A DNA stretch of 64,000 bases. Source: Gordonibacter sp. An230. Lineage in GTDB: Bacteria > Actinomycetota > Coriobacteriia > Coriobacteriales > Eggerthellaceae. The position numbers and the translations under genes were made by a program. This document shows, piece after piece, positions 16,679-24,928 of this stretch (its first letter is position 1; the number at the start of each line of letters is the position of its first letter). The DNA lies in the NCBI RefSeq assembly GCF_002159915.1, contig NZ_NFJP01000022.1, positions 1-64,000 of the forward strand, in the 5' to 3' direction. The notes beneath the pieces were generated by a model, which had not been told where the DNA came from, made no database searches, and saw only the letters and a program-made list of their open reading frames with translations.

Positions 16679-17275
16679 TCAGGCAGTCCCGCTCATGACC
16701 GCTTCCCGTTTGACGGCACCCGTACCAATCTCAGACGCCCGAGCGCGGGCAACCGACTCCTCCTCGCCATACCACTTGACGCGGTACTCCCAGGCAGCCA
16801 TGGTGACCCCGACCTCGCGCATGTCCTGGTCCTTCTCGACAGCCGTATCCTGCACGATGGAATCGTCGTACTGCACGCGCATGCAGCAATCATCGGGAAT
16901 GCTCTCGCCGAACCCACGCGAGACGCCCATGACAGCCCTTGCGATGCCCGTAATGGCCCCTTCAAGCGCGTTCTCATGCCTGCGGATGTTCCGCATAAGT
17001 GCAGAGTTGCCCGAGGACACCTCGGTGGCCGTGCGAACATACCCACGTGATTCGTCGAAGTCGAAATAGCCCAGCCCGAAGCCGCAAAGATCCCCGAGCA
17101 TCTGCAGGGCGATACGGAAAGCCTCTTACTGCGAGCTTGTGCGCAGCGCGGGCGCGAACTCCTGAATGGTGTCCTCGGTCGACATGACCTTGCGAAAGAC
17201 GGTACAGTCCTGTCTGCCAAAAGGAATGGAGATGACCTTGTCCCCGGTCTTTTCAAGACCTTAAGCACATTTTAC
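16679..17275 (-). pseudogene. Phage portal protein, C-terminal remnant with stop and frameshift
   Basis: The reading frame ending at 16679 encodes a segment typical of SPP1 gp6-like portal C-terminal domains: GFGLGYFDFDESRGYVRTATEV, then the helical stretch NSALMRNIRRHENALEGAI, then CMRVQYDDSIVQD. The same frame continues upstream through KTGDKVISIPFGRQDCTVF and MSTEDTIQEFAPALRTSSQ but is broken by a TAA near 17127. A further one-base loss near 17244 separates it from upstream coding. The N-terminal half of the portal and the terminase are absent. Portal genes lie upstream of scaffold and capsid genes in such phages. This is also the order here, except that the BREX operon separates them. Confidence 0.72.
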
Positions 17276-17407
17276 CGAACGCCAGTACAAGGGATGTGCC
17301 CCCATGGGTCACCCTCGGCAGGAGGAAGGTCTACTATATTCTTGGCAGAAGTGCCGGAGGGGCTGTCCCGCAAACCGCGAGGCAGCAAGAAGATGAAAGG
17401 ATAAACA

Positions 17408-18235
17408 GTGTCGATAACCAAACACATGCCCTTGAAGCTCGTTGCGTTGTGCGTCGCGCTTCTCGCATCTGTAGCACTTTTGGCAGGTTGCGAATCCGAC
17501 GAGGTCAAGAGCGCAAAAGAGAACCTGAATACGGAGATCGAGCGAGTCGAGTCCCAGATGGCGGACCTTCAGTCAGAAATTGAAACTGCGGAGGCGCTGG
17601 CGCAGACCGAGGACGCTCCGCTTGACGAGACCGTTATCCCGTCACTTGAGAGCGCGATCTCGCAAGCGAAGACGATCGAGTTCACGGCCCCTGATACGCC
17701 GTCCGGACTCGATGAGATCAACGCCGAGATCGACAATCTGAAAGCAATCGACTACACCGCAGACATCCAGACGCTTAAGGATGCCGAGCAGGTAGTAAAT
17801 GACAGCATTGCGCAGATGAAGCAGGTCACAAACCCTTCTGAGGCATTCGTGATTGAGAGGCTTCAGGGTATCGAGGGAATAGGTGACATTTCTGCTGTGA
17901 CCGAGGACAACGATCCTAACGGCCAGCTCGGCAAGTCCGGAGGCTACACTGCAACCGTCTATTTTACGAGCCCTCTTGTGGATCAGTCCGATGTTATCGG
18001 GAGCACCGTTATAGAAAAGGGTACTGAAGGTGGCGGCGCTATCGAGGTGTATGCCAACGTGGATGATGCTAACAAGCGTAAGGACTACCTCTCCGCATTC
18101 GACGGAGGCATCCTCTCCTCCGGATCGCACGAGGTAGTGGGGACGGTTCTGGTGCGCACCTCCGACAAGCTGACCGCTAGCCAGCAGAAGGAGCTTGAGG
18201 CGGCGATTATCGAAGCGCTGACAAGGCTCTCCTAA
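17408..18235 (+). CDS. Lipoprotein with coiled-coil region, function unknown
   Basis: A 275-residue predicted lipoprotein. Its hydrophobic signal segment (residues about 8-28) ends in the lipobox LLAGC. An acidic, helical, coiled-coil-prone stretch follows (VKSAKENLNTEIERVESQM, about 33-110). The C-terminal domain (about 150-275) has alternating strands and helices (GGYTATVYFTSPLVDQ, then EVVGTVLVRTSDKL), somewhat like a small adhesin or sensor domain. The GTG start at 17408 has AAAGGA 8 nt upstream; an ATG at 17426 is less well placed. The gene is alone, convergent with the next gene, and closed by a good terminator. I do not recognise a family. Confidence 0.75.
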   Translation: MSITKHMPLKLVALCVALLASVALLAGCESDEVKSAKENLNTEIERVESQMADLQSEIETAEALAQTEDAPLDETVIPSLESAISQAKTIEFTAPDTPSGLDEINAEIDNLKAIDYTADIQTLKDAEQVVNDSIAQMKQVTNPSEAFVIERLQGIEGIGDISAVTEDNDPNGQLGKSGGYTATVYFTSPLVDQSDVIGSTVIEKGTEGGGAIEVYANVDDANKRKDYLSAFDGGILSSGSHEVVGTVLVRTSDKLTASQQKELEAAIIEALTRLS

Positions 18236-18257
18236 TCACATCGAACAACTGAATGCA

Positions 18258-18292
18258 ACGGGCGACAGCATAGCAGGTCGCCCGTTTGTTTT
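18258..18292. terminator. Bidirectional rho-independent terminator
   Basis: Arms ACGGGCGAC and GTCGCCCGT with a 10-base loop, followed by TTGTTTT on the plus strand. It lies between two converging genes (stops at 18235 and 18295). Confidence 0.85.
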
Positions 18293-18294
18293 GC

Positions 18295-19749
18295 CTAGTC
18301 CAAGAAGAAGGCGTCAGTCTTCTCTATCGAATCGAGAACTTCTGACTGGGGGATGCCGAGCTCTATCGCAAGTGCGGCCGATCCCTCCATGGCCTTCAAT
18401 GGGTCGGGATGGAAGGCGGCCTCCAGCAGAACGAGGTATTGGGACATATCCTCGCGGAGCGATACGAGCAGCTCTCGGTATTGCTGGCTCAGCTCTCGAT
18501 CAAGCGCCTGGAGCTCCTCTGCGCGCTTTTCCATTATCTCCTGCTCTTTTGCGGAGAGTCCGTCTTTGGCAGTCTGGTAGATGATAGAGCCTACCGTGTT
18601 GCCAATCACGGCTCCGAGGACTGGAATAGGTATGACGGCTTGTCCTATGGCGGAAGAGAGGGCGCTCACGGCAGCATCAAGGCAGACGATTTCCGCGCTT
18701 TGGATGAACTCCACCTCTCCGATCTCTTGGTTTCGGAAACGGTGCGCCTGATCAGCGACGCCGAAGGCGGCGGTGCAGAGGGAGCTTGCGACGGCTCCAG
18801 GTGTCGCGGTGTAATTCGTCAGGGCATATATCGTCGCTCCTCTGACACCGCCCTTCGCGAAGCCACCGCCCGTTCCTTTGGCAATATCCTGCCAGTCCTC
18901 TTGCGTGAACTCACGGATCGACTTTCCCTCGCGCATCTTCTGCGCGGTCAGTGTGACGAACGTGCCTGCACCTTCGATGACGGCAGATGCCAATGTGACT
19001 TGAGCCGCCTGTCCCAGGCTCGGTTTACTCTCCTCGTAGGCCTTGGCGCGGATCTTCTCGTCCTCGCTTCGGATCGAGGCCTCCTCAGACCTCATGGTCT
19101 CGGCTATCGTGCCGCGCTGAACCTGGTCGTATTCCAGCTGGGAAGGTTCAATGTCATCAAGCGTAACGTCGTGGCTGTTGAAGAACTCATGGACGCGCTT
19201 CCAGTCCTTTAACGAGAGGTTGTCATCTCTGGTGAGTCTGGACGCTGTATCTGCGTCCATATCCATGAGCGTCTTGACTTTCTCGTAGAAGTCCTTGGGG
19301 ATTATGTACTTGTGTCCGGCCTCCAAGTAGTCCGGGTAGGATTCGAGGTGCTTGGCGACGGCGTCGAGGGAGAAACTGCCCCCTCCTTGCACGAACTTCA
19401 TCTGGCAGAGGACGTCGCCTATCCGGATATCGTCCGGCCCGTTGTTGTTCACCCAGTCGTAGATTCGCTCTTGGCCCTGCACGGCCTTTCGCGCGTTTCC
19501 TATTCCGACTTCTGCGACCTCCGCTATGAAGCCGTGCATGCCACGCTGACCGCCACGGCCTATTTCGATCACGTTCGACTGGAGCGTCTCAACGGTACTC
19601 CTAAGCGAATCGAGAGCGTCTTGGAGGTTTCCGTCCTGCTGGTTAAGGCTGGCGATAAGATCAGTGATGCGAACCTGGTTCAGGTAGTCGACCCATGCGG
19701 CGATGGCCTGCTCTTGGCTGGTCTTAGCGATTTTGCCAACATCGACCAT
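18295..19749 (-). CDS. Glycine-zipper membrane-associated protein, unknown (cassette gene 2)
   Basis: A 484-residue protein that I do not recognise. The N-terminal 200 residues are helical (LNQQDGNLQDALDSLRSTV), with GYxNARKA-like and VNNNGPDDIRIGD segments. A Gly/Ala-rich hydrophobic middle (about 265-400) holds GTFVTLTAQK, GGGFAKGGVRGATIYAL and GQAVIPIPVLGAVIGNTVGS, reminiscent of glycine-zipper or pore-forming helices. A charged coiled coil follows (KEQEIMEKRAEELQALDRE). The start overlaps the stop of the upstream gene by one base (TAATG), so the pair is translationally coupled and very likely works together. No signal peptide is seen. Possible roles are a membrane-acting effector or a defence protein; this is a guess from architecture only. 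Confidence 0.7.
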   Translation of the reverse strand: MVDVGKIAKTSQEQAIAAWVDYLNQVRITDLIASLNQQDGNLQDALDSLRSTVETLQSNVIEIGRGGQRGMHGFIAEVAEVGIGNARKAVQGQERIYDWVNNNGPDDIRIGDVLCQMKFVQGGGSFSLDAVAKHLESYPDYLEAGHKYIIPKDFYEKVKTLMDMDADTASRLTRDDNLSLKDWKRVHEFFNSHDVTLDDIEPSQLEYDQVQRGTIAETMRSEEASIRSEDEKIRAKAYEESKPSLGQAAQVTLASAVIEGAGTFVTLTAQKMREGKSIREFTQEDWQDIAKGTGGGFAKGGVRGATIYALTNYTATPGAVASSLCTAAFGVADQAHRFRNQEIGEVEFIQSAEIVCLDAAVSALSSAIGQAVIPIPVLGAVIGNTVGSIIYQTAKDGLSAKEQEIMEKRAEELQALDRELSQQYRELLVSLREDMSQYLVLLEAAFHPDPLKAMEGSAALAIELGIPQSEVLDSIEKTDAFFLD

Positions 19750-20897
19750 TACTCAGCCTGGCCAATCTCTTCGGTCATGAGCTTGCCGAGGGACTTCGAG
19801 TTGTTCACGAGAGCGGCAAGCTCGCCCTTGTCGCTCTCGTTTAGCGTCGTGTAATCGCAGCCGTAGAAGCGAAGCGATCCCTGAAGCTGGGATTGCAGGT
19901 TTTCCCTAAGCTCGCGCGTTTTGTCGAGGACGGAGGTTATCGAGGCGCAGAGACCCTGGACCTTCGCGGTATTCTGCTTGATATCCATCAACTCCTCGTG
20001 CTTTTGCTGCTTGAGCATGAAGCTTTTTCTGGCGAAGAGAATGATGGACGTCAGCAGTGTGGCACCCGCTAGCCCCCAGCCAACCGGTCCTGCGAGCGCG
20101 AGAAGCGCGCTTCCACCGGCCACGCCGCTTCCTCCTGCCGCGAGCGCTCCGCCGCCGAGCCATGCCAGCGCTGCCTGGGAGGCCGCCGCTCCCGAGAGGG
20201 TCGATATGGCCGCCCCCGTGGACGCGGTCCCGAAAGTTGTTGCGATCCACATCGCAGCCGTTGGGGCCATGCTTGCGACGGCTGCTCCGGCCGCTATACC
20301 GCCAGCAGAGCTCATCGCTGACTGCCTTGCGGCTGCAAGCTCCTCTTTGGCGTACTGCTCTGCGGCAGTAAAGTTCTCGCGCTCGATGCGGATTTCCTCG
20401 AAGGTCTGCTGAAAGTCCTTCGGGGTATTCGCGATGCTGTTTACGAGGGTCTCGACAAAGGCGAGAAGGTCGCCTGACCGCTCCCTTTCTTGATGGAGCA
20501 TGACCCCGGCATCGCTCATGTCCGTGTACGCCTGGTTGTAATCGACGATAGCGACCTCGTACTCGTCGTACTCCTCGGCCTTCTTCCCGTTGTTGTCGTC
20601 AGAGCCCTCTTCATCGCATTTATCGTGGTTGACTATGCCGCCGATGATTCCCGCGATGCCTTCTCCTGCGCCCTTGATGGCCTCTCCGGACTTATCCCTC
20701 AGGTCGACGAGATGCTCGCCAACGAATCCGGCGGCTTCTCCGGCTTTGCTCCCGACAAACCCTGCGGCTTCTCCGGCCTTGTCTCCAACGAACTCTACCG
20801 CCTCACCGGCCTTCGCCCCGAAGCCCTCGGCTGCCTTGCCTATCTCTCTTCCAGCATCATCTAAGCCCTGCTTTATGATTTTCCCAAGATCTGCCAT
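19749..20897 (-). CDS. Protein with 11-residue repeats and glycine-rich membrane domain (cassette gene 1)
   Basis: A 382-residue protein of unknown family. Residues about 20-60 contain at least three tandem 11-residue units of the form KAGEAxxFVGx, an amphipathic repeat like those in LEA or apolipoprotein-type membrane-binding helices. Residues about 100-200 are acidic and helical. Residues about 210-310 are almost entirely Gly, Ala, Ser and hydrophobic residues (GGIAAGAAVASMAPTAAMW and GGSALLALAGPVGWGLAG), probably several membrane helices. The C-terminal part is a coiled coil. The ATG at 20897 has GGGAGGAC 5 nt upstream, better than an ATG at 20912. It is the first gene of a two-gene unit with the overlapping gene 18295-19749. 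Confidence 0.72.
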   Translation of the reverse strand: MADLGKIIKQGLDDAGREIGKAAEGFGAKAGEAVEFVGDKAGEAAGFVGSKAGEAAGFVGEHLVDLRDKSGEAIKGAGEGIAGIIGGIVNHDKCDEEGSDDNNGKKAEEYDEYEVAIVDYNQAYTDMSDAGVMLHQERERSGDLLAFVETLVNSIANTPKDFQQTFEEIRIERENFTAAEQYAKEELAAARQSAMSSAGGIAAGAAVASMAPTAAMWIATTFGTASTGAAISTLSGAAASQAALAWLGGGALAAGGSGVAGGSALLALAGPVGWGLAGATLLTSIILFARKSFMLKQQKHEELMDIKQNTAKVQGLCASITSVLDKTRELRENLQSQLQGSLRFYGCDYTTLNESDKGELAALVNNSKSLGKLMTEEIGQAE

Positions 20898-20969
20898 ATA
20901 GTCCTCCCACATACTGTTGTGATGTTATTTTACAGCTTGCTTTGCGGGGTCCTGTCCCATGCATGGACA

Positions 20970-21656
20970 TCAATGGGCGTTGTACCCCCAAACAGCAAAT
21001 ACCGTAGTCTTAGAGTTTCGCGTCTGATACGAGCAGGTGGTGAAGGCGAATAGCTGCCCATCCTCGACTGGTTCTTCGAGGATCAAATCAGAGCCCTCGA
21101 CGATCTTCCCGAAACCCGCCTCCTGGTCGATGACGAGCCGCTCCCGGCTCGCGTTCACCACGTCCACGGCCACAGGACGCAAATTGAGCGTCTCACCCTT
21201 GCGCCGGTACACGATGATCTTCGCATGCTCGCGCGCGTAGCCCTCGTCGATGAAGCTCGCGAAGTCCGCGAACGCCGATCCGTCTGACATGTGGTGTTCG
21301 AAGACCATGACGTAGCGGGAGTCAACCGAGCCCTCGCAGTCGATGTACGGCGTGCCGTAAGCGCCCTGCCCAATCGCATCTGCGTGCAGGTAGGCGTTGG
21401 GGGCGTCGGGCGTTGCCTGGGCGACGGGCTCGTCGATGCTCGTCCCTGGGACCTCCACCCAAGCGACGATTTCTGGTGGCAGCGCATCCCAGTCGATCTG
21501 CCTGCCTGCCGGGTCGTCCGTATTCGCTGGCGCGTAGGCCTCGATGCCCGGCGGCTCCTCCTCGACGATCGCGGAGAGCCAAGTCGCGAGGATTGATGTC
21601 GCAATCGCCGCGCATATGATCGCGGCTACGGCCAAGGCCTTTTTGGTCTTCTTCAT
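20970..21656 (-). CDS. Class B sortase
   Basis: A 228-residue membrane-anchored cysteine transpeptidase. After an N-terminal signal anchor (residues about 7-30) come the class B hallmarks: IVAWVEVPGTSIDEPVAQ, the catalytic His in VFEHHMSDGSAFADF, the catalytic Cys in LFAFTTCSYQTRNSKTTV and the Arg in RNSKT. Sortases cleave a sorting signal on secreted proteins and attach them to the wall or polymerise pilins. The neighbour downstream of its start, the beheaded adhesin gene 21758-22396, carries a fitting sorting signal and was presumably its substrate. A homologous sortase-adhesin pair is intact at 37197-41075 inside the ICE. Confidence 0.92.
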   Translation of the reverse strand: MKKTKKALAVAAIICAAIATSILATWLSAIVEEEPPGIEAYAPANTDDPAGRQIDWDALPPEIVAWVEVPGTSIDEPVAQATPDAPNAYLHADAIGQGAYGTPYIDCEGSVDSRYVMVFEHHMSDGSAFADFASFIDEGYAREHAKIIVYRRKGETLNLRPVAVDVVNASRERLVIDQEAGFGKIVEGSDLILEEPVEDGQLFAFTTCSYQTRNSKTTVFAVWGYNAH

Positions 21657-21757
21657 TTCAGTTCCTTCCCATAGAGAAGGGGCGAGCCGGATGGCTCGCC
21701 CCCACCCTTAGCTGCTGGCTAATATGCCCAGTTCAGAGTATGTTTCTTATCTGATAG

Positions 21758-22396
21758 CTAATCTTTCAGCTCCTCTTCCATCATCTTCTGCTCAATCGCG
21801 TCAATCTCTGCGATCTGGCGGCGCGAGCGTCGGATGTAGGCGTAGTAGGCACCGCCGATGGCGCAGAGCGCGACGACCATGACGCTGGCCTTCATGGGGT
21901 CCATGTCGGCAAGTCCGCCCGTCTTCGGGTAGCCCTTGCCGGGCACGGGCGCATCGGGGAAGCTCACCGTCTGGTCCTCGTCGTTGATGTCCTCATGCGT
22001 TGCCACCACGTTCTCGTCGATGTCGGCGAGCTTCTCGAAAAACACGATGTCGTGGCCCTCAAGCTCGCGCGTGTCGATGGTCATCTCCACGTCGATGGTG
22101 CCGTCGGGCTCATCGGGCGTGAACTCGGTGGTGCCGACGAGCGGGAGCCCGTCGGGGCCGCTGATGGCACTTCCCGTGAACTTGTCCATGAGCGTCGTGA
22201 ACATGCGGTACGTGTTGCCGGGGGTGAGCCCGGTGTAGGCCACCGTGTCGATGAGCTTCACGCTCTCGCCGATCGTGCCCTCGTGGGTGCCCGTGGCGGC
22301 GTCGCGCGCCTGGGTCGAGATGTCGAAATAGCCAGAATTGTTCCATTTGGGCAGAAGATTGGTCTTTGTCTTGGAGTCGTGAAGGGCACAGCCGCA
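21758..22396 (-). pseudogene. VaFE-repeat surface protein, C-terminal remnant
   Basis: An open frame without a start, containing one VaFE-type repeat (ESVKLIDTVAYTGLTPGNTY to VFFEKLADIDENVVATHED) followed by a sorting signal (GYPKTGG), a membrane helix and a basic tail. Such repeats form chains in wall-anchored adhesins of Coriobacteriia and relatives. The frame enters from an in-frame TAA at 22397-22399 and no start or signal peptide is present, so only the last domain and anchor are left. Upstream sequence to 22540 is degenerate. It may still be translated from an internal ATG (22261), but it could not be exported without a signal. Confidence 0.8.
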
Positions 22397-22550
22397 TTAC
22401 CGGCTTTTTCTGAGAACGCAGAACGCGCATCGTCTTCGATTGCAGGGTTGCTTGATGTTTGCGCTCGATCGCGTATCCCCAAGTGATGCCAACTTCGAGC
22501 AGTGAGGATTTGGTCGTCCCGCAATTCTTGCATTATCAGAAGCAATACAT

Positions 22551-22566
22551 GTTAGTATTAGCTAAC
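22551..22566. promoter_or_regulatory. Palindrome in promoter region of 22590 gene
   Basis: GTTAG-TATTAG-CTAAC, with arms of five bases, lies just upstream of a strong ribosome site (AAGGAGGG at 22576-22585). A TTGCAT box sits about 20 bases before it. It may be an operator for a repressor; the regulator is unknown. Confidence 0.4.
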
Positions 22567-22589
22567 TTTTAGCGACTAAGGAGGGTCTC

Positions 22590-23222
22590 ATGGATTCTGC
22601 AATCCCGCTCTTTGCGATCGGTCTCGTCGGCTCGCTCGTTATGTTCGCCGGCGACATGCTGCTGTACTTCACGCCCGGGGCCTACGACATGGACGGAACC
22701 CTTCGCCCCTATGCAAGGATTATGCGCGACCTGCCCGAGGGGCGCGTGCGGGCGGGAGGCGTCCTCGGGCCCGTCGCCGCGTTCCTCTACGTCGTCGGGT
22801 TCGCGGGGCTGCCGCTGCTCGCGGAAGGCGACCTCGCCTGGCTGGCCTGGCTGACGGCGGGACTGCTCTCCTTCGCCCTCATCTGCGGCGGCGCCTACCA
22901 CACCCAGTACCCCTACCTCGCCATCGCGGCACGCACGGAAGACGACTCCCTCGTCGAGCAGGTCGCCGGCAACATCATGGCGCTCCAACGACTCGCGACC
23001 GTCCCGATGTACGCGGCATTCGTTCTCTTCGGCATTGCCGTCGTCGCAGGGCAGACGGCGCTCCCGCCGTGGTCGGTCGTCCTCACGCCCCTCGTGACGT
23101 CGTTTCTCGGTTTCCTATGGCTGCGCGTGCCCCAGCCCGCCCGATGCGTGCTCTTCGGGGGTTGGAGCAACCTCGTGTTCACGATCATGTTCGCCATGAT
23201 GCTGGCGTTCGCGACGGCGTAG
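22590..23222 (+). CDS. Multi-pass membrane protein (DUF6796-like)
   Basis: A 210-residue integral membrane protein with about six hydrophobic helices (for example LFAIGLVGSLVMFAGDMLLYF and SVVLTPLVTSFLGFLWL). Conserved-looking polar positions lie between them, such as GAYHTQYPYL. It resembles the small membrane family annotated DUF6796, whose role is unknown; that match is from memory and tentative. The start is clear: GGAGGG lies 6-8 nt upstream. The hydrolase gene follows 18 bases downstream on the same strand, so the two probably form an operon. Confidence 0.72.
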   Translation: MDSAIPLFAIGLVGSLVMFAGDMLLYFTPGAYDMDGTLRPYARIMRDLPEGRVRAGGVLGPVAAFLYVVGFAGLPLLAEGDLAWLAWLTAGLLSFALICGGAYHTQYPYLAIAARTEDDSLVEQVAGNIMALQRLATVPMYAAFVLFGIAVVAGQTALPPWSVVLTPLVTSFLGFLWLRVPQPARCVLFGGWSNLVFTIMFAMMLAFATA

Positions 23223-23240
23223 CCGAAGGCGGTGACGGAC

Positions 23241-24122
23241 ATGGAGCGCTTCTCAGTCGGACGCGATGGGTTCTGCGGCTTCCTCCACGAGCCGGCAAGC
23301 GGCGCCGAGCGTTTCGCCGGCAAGGCGATCGTCGTGCTGGGAGGGAGCGAGGGCAACGAGAACATCCCGCGCAACCTGGGGGCGCGCTTCGCCGAGGAGG
23401 GCCTCGCCGCGCTGGGGATCTGCTACTGGAACGCGCCCGGACTGCCGCGCGAGCTCGTGGAGGTGCCCGTCGAAAGCGTCGAGCGCGCGGTGGGGCGACT
23501 CCGGTCGCGCGGCTTCGGGAAGGTCGGCGTCTACGGCATCTCCAAGGGCGGCGAGCTCGCGCTGCTCGCCGCGTCGCTCATCCCCGCCGTCTCGTGCGCG
23601 GTCGCCCTCTCACCGCTCGATTACGTCATGCCCGGCATCACGGGCAACGGCGGGCTCGCCTCGAAGGGAGTGTCCGGGCGCTCGAGCTGGACCTGGCGCG
23701 GCAACCCGCTCCCCTGCGTGCCCGGCGGGACGCGGATGCCGTACGCGGGCATCGTCCGCCGCCTGCTCGCCGAGCGCCAGTTGGACATGCGCTTCTTCTA
23801 CGAGCGCATGCTCGAGGGCGCGACGGAGGGCTCCGCCATCAAGGTGGAGCGCATCGGCGGCCCCGTAATGCTGGTGTGCCCCGAGCGCGACGCCATGTGG
23901 CCCAGCGACGATGCCGCCCGCCGCATCGAGGAGCGCCTGCGCGCGCACGGCCACCCGTGGGAGGTGGAGCGCCTAGCCTACAAGCATGCGAGCCACATCA
24001 TGGTGCCTCTGGAAACTGGCGCGCTCAAGCTCTTCCGCGAGGAGCGCGAGCATCCACGAGAGTGCGCCGCAAGCCGCTTGGACGCGTTCAAGAGAACGCT
24101 CGCATTCCTCGAGAGGTGGTAG
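23241..24122 (+). CDS. Alpha/beta hydrolase, BAAT C-terminal-like (acyl thioesterase family)
   Basis: A 293-residue alpha/beta hydrolase. The nucleophile elbow is GVYGISKGGELALL (GxSxG), the acid is in VCPERDAMWPSDDA and the base is in KHASHIMVP, matching the BAAT C-terminal family (acyl-CoA thioester hydrolase or acyltransferase). An oxyanion-type GGSEGN occurs near residue 35. The substrate cannot be told; bacterial members are linked to acyl transfer or detoxification. The start at 23241 is chosen because GGCGGTGA lies upstream at a usable distance; a GTG at 23232 is in frame. It is probably co-transcribed with the membrane protein gene before it. Confidence 0.82.
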   Translation: MERFSVGRDGFCGFLHEPASGAERFAGKAIVVLGGSEGNENIPRNLGARFAEEGLAALGICYWNAPGLPRELVEVPVESVERAVGRLRSRGFGKVGVYGISKGGELALLAASLIPAVSCAVALSPLDYVMPGITGNGGLASKGVSGRSSWTWRGNPLPCVPGGTRMPYAGIVRRLLAERQLDMRFFYERMLEGATEGSAIKVERIGGPVMLVCPERDAMWPSDDAARRIEERLRAHGHPWEVERLAYKHASHIMVPLETGALKLFREEREHPRECAASRLDAFKRTLAFLERW

Positions 24123-24669
24123 AACGGATGGCGAGAATCGTTTCGATGAAGCCTCCGAAGGATTCGATGGCGATGGGGTCTCGACGGGAACCGCCCATTC
24201 GAGCCGGAGGTCGACCTTCGCCTTGAAATCGGAGAGGGCTCGACGCGCATTGCCGGCCGAAGCCCGACCATCCCTGAACGCATCGCGAGTTCAAGCGGGA
24301 ATAATAGAAAGCATCATCCGAACTGCCGGGATGCATTTTTTGAGTTTCGACCAGAACGACGCTCTAATTGCCAGCATGGGTCAGCGAGCCGCCCAGTGGG
24401 CGCTCCTTCTGGAAAATGCCTGTTCGGCATGAGCGCCCAGCTTAACTTGGAATGACGGGTCCCAGCAGGTCGCGCGGCAAATCCATCGCCAGTCAAAACT
24501 CATGCAGAAAACTCATGCAGTGGTAGAATTCAGAAGAGCCGAGTTTGGGATGAGTTTTCTCTTGGAGGAGCTAACCGAATACAGCTGACAACGAGAAGAA
24601 ACTGCGGATAAAACAAGGACGAAATCGTAAAAATGGAACACTATTGTTTTATCGAGTGGGAATAGTAAT

Positions 24670-24683
24670 AGAACATTTGTTCG
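24670..24683. promoter_or_regulatory. LexA-like box
   Basis: AGAACATTTGTTCG resembles the Gram-positive SOS box CGAACNNNNGTTCG (four-base spacer). The XRE operators further on have a six-base spacer, so this is a different class of site. No gene follows directly. Confidence 0.35.
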
Positions 24684-24787
24684 TGTTTTTCATACGGTTT
24701 CTAGCGGTTCCGATGACGACCGATGGCGACATTTCAGAACGCCCGCACCTGCAAACCGCATGATTCCGAAATCAGATAGAAACTCAC

Positions 24788-24824
24788 AAGGCTCCTCGAA
24801 AGAATCGAGGAGCCTTCTCGTTTT
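24788..24824 (+). terminator. Rho-independent terminator
   Basis: Perfect 11-bp arms (AAGGCTCCTCG and CGAGGAGCCTT) with a 7-base loop, then TCTCGTTTT on the plus strand. No recognised plus-strand gene precedes it closely, so it may end an unannotated RNA or close off read-through into the ICE. Confidence 0.75.
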
Positions 24825-24880
24825 CGCAGGTCGACGCATGGTCAAATGTCATCCCAAGGCAAATGGGCATGCTTCGAACA

Positions 24881-24928
24881 GACCCGAAACAGCGCAAACG
24901 GAGCCGAAAGGAGCCGAAGCGAACCGAA
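24881..24928 (+). repeat. 10-bp-phased GANCCGAA array
   Basis: GACCCGAA at 24881, GAGCCGAA at 24901 and 24911 and GAACCGAA at 24921 lie exactly one or two helical turns apart. Equal 10-base phasing puts all copies on the same DNA face, as in iterons or partition and accessory binding sites. Confidence 0.5.

Noticed and set aside
24123-24432. Frames after the hydrolase gene
   Set aside because: They are short, overlap the hydrolase in another frame and show no recognisable protein pattern. They are probably decayed sequence.
24640-24824. tRNA, tmRNA or other structured RNA before the strong terminator
   Set aside because: No cloverleaf, T-loop (GGTTCGAATC) or CCA-type end could be found. The terminator is listed alone.
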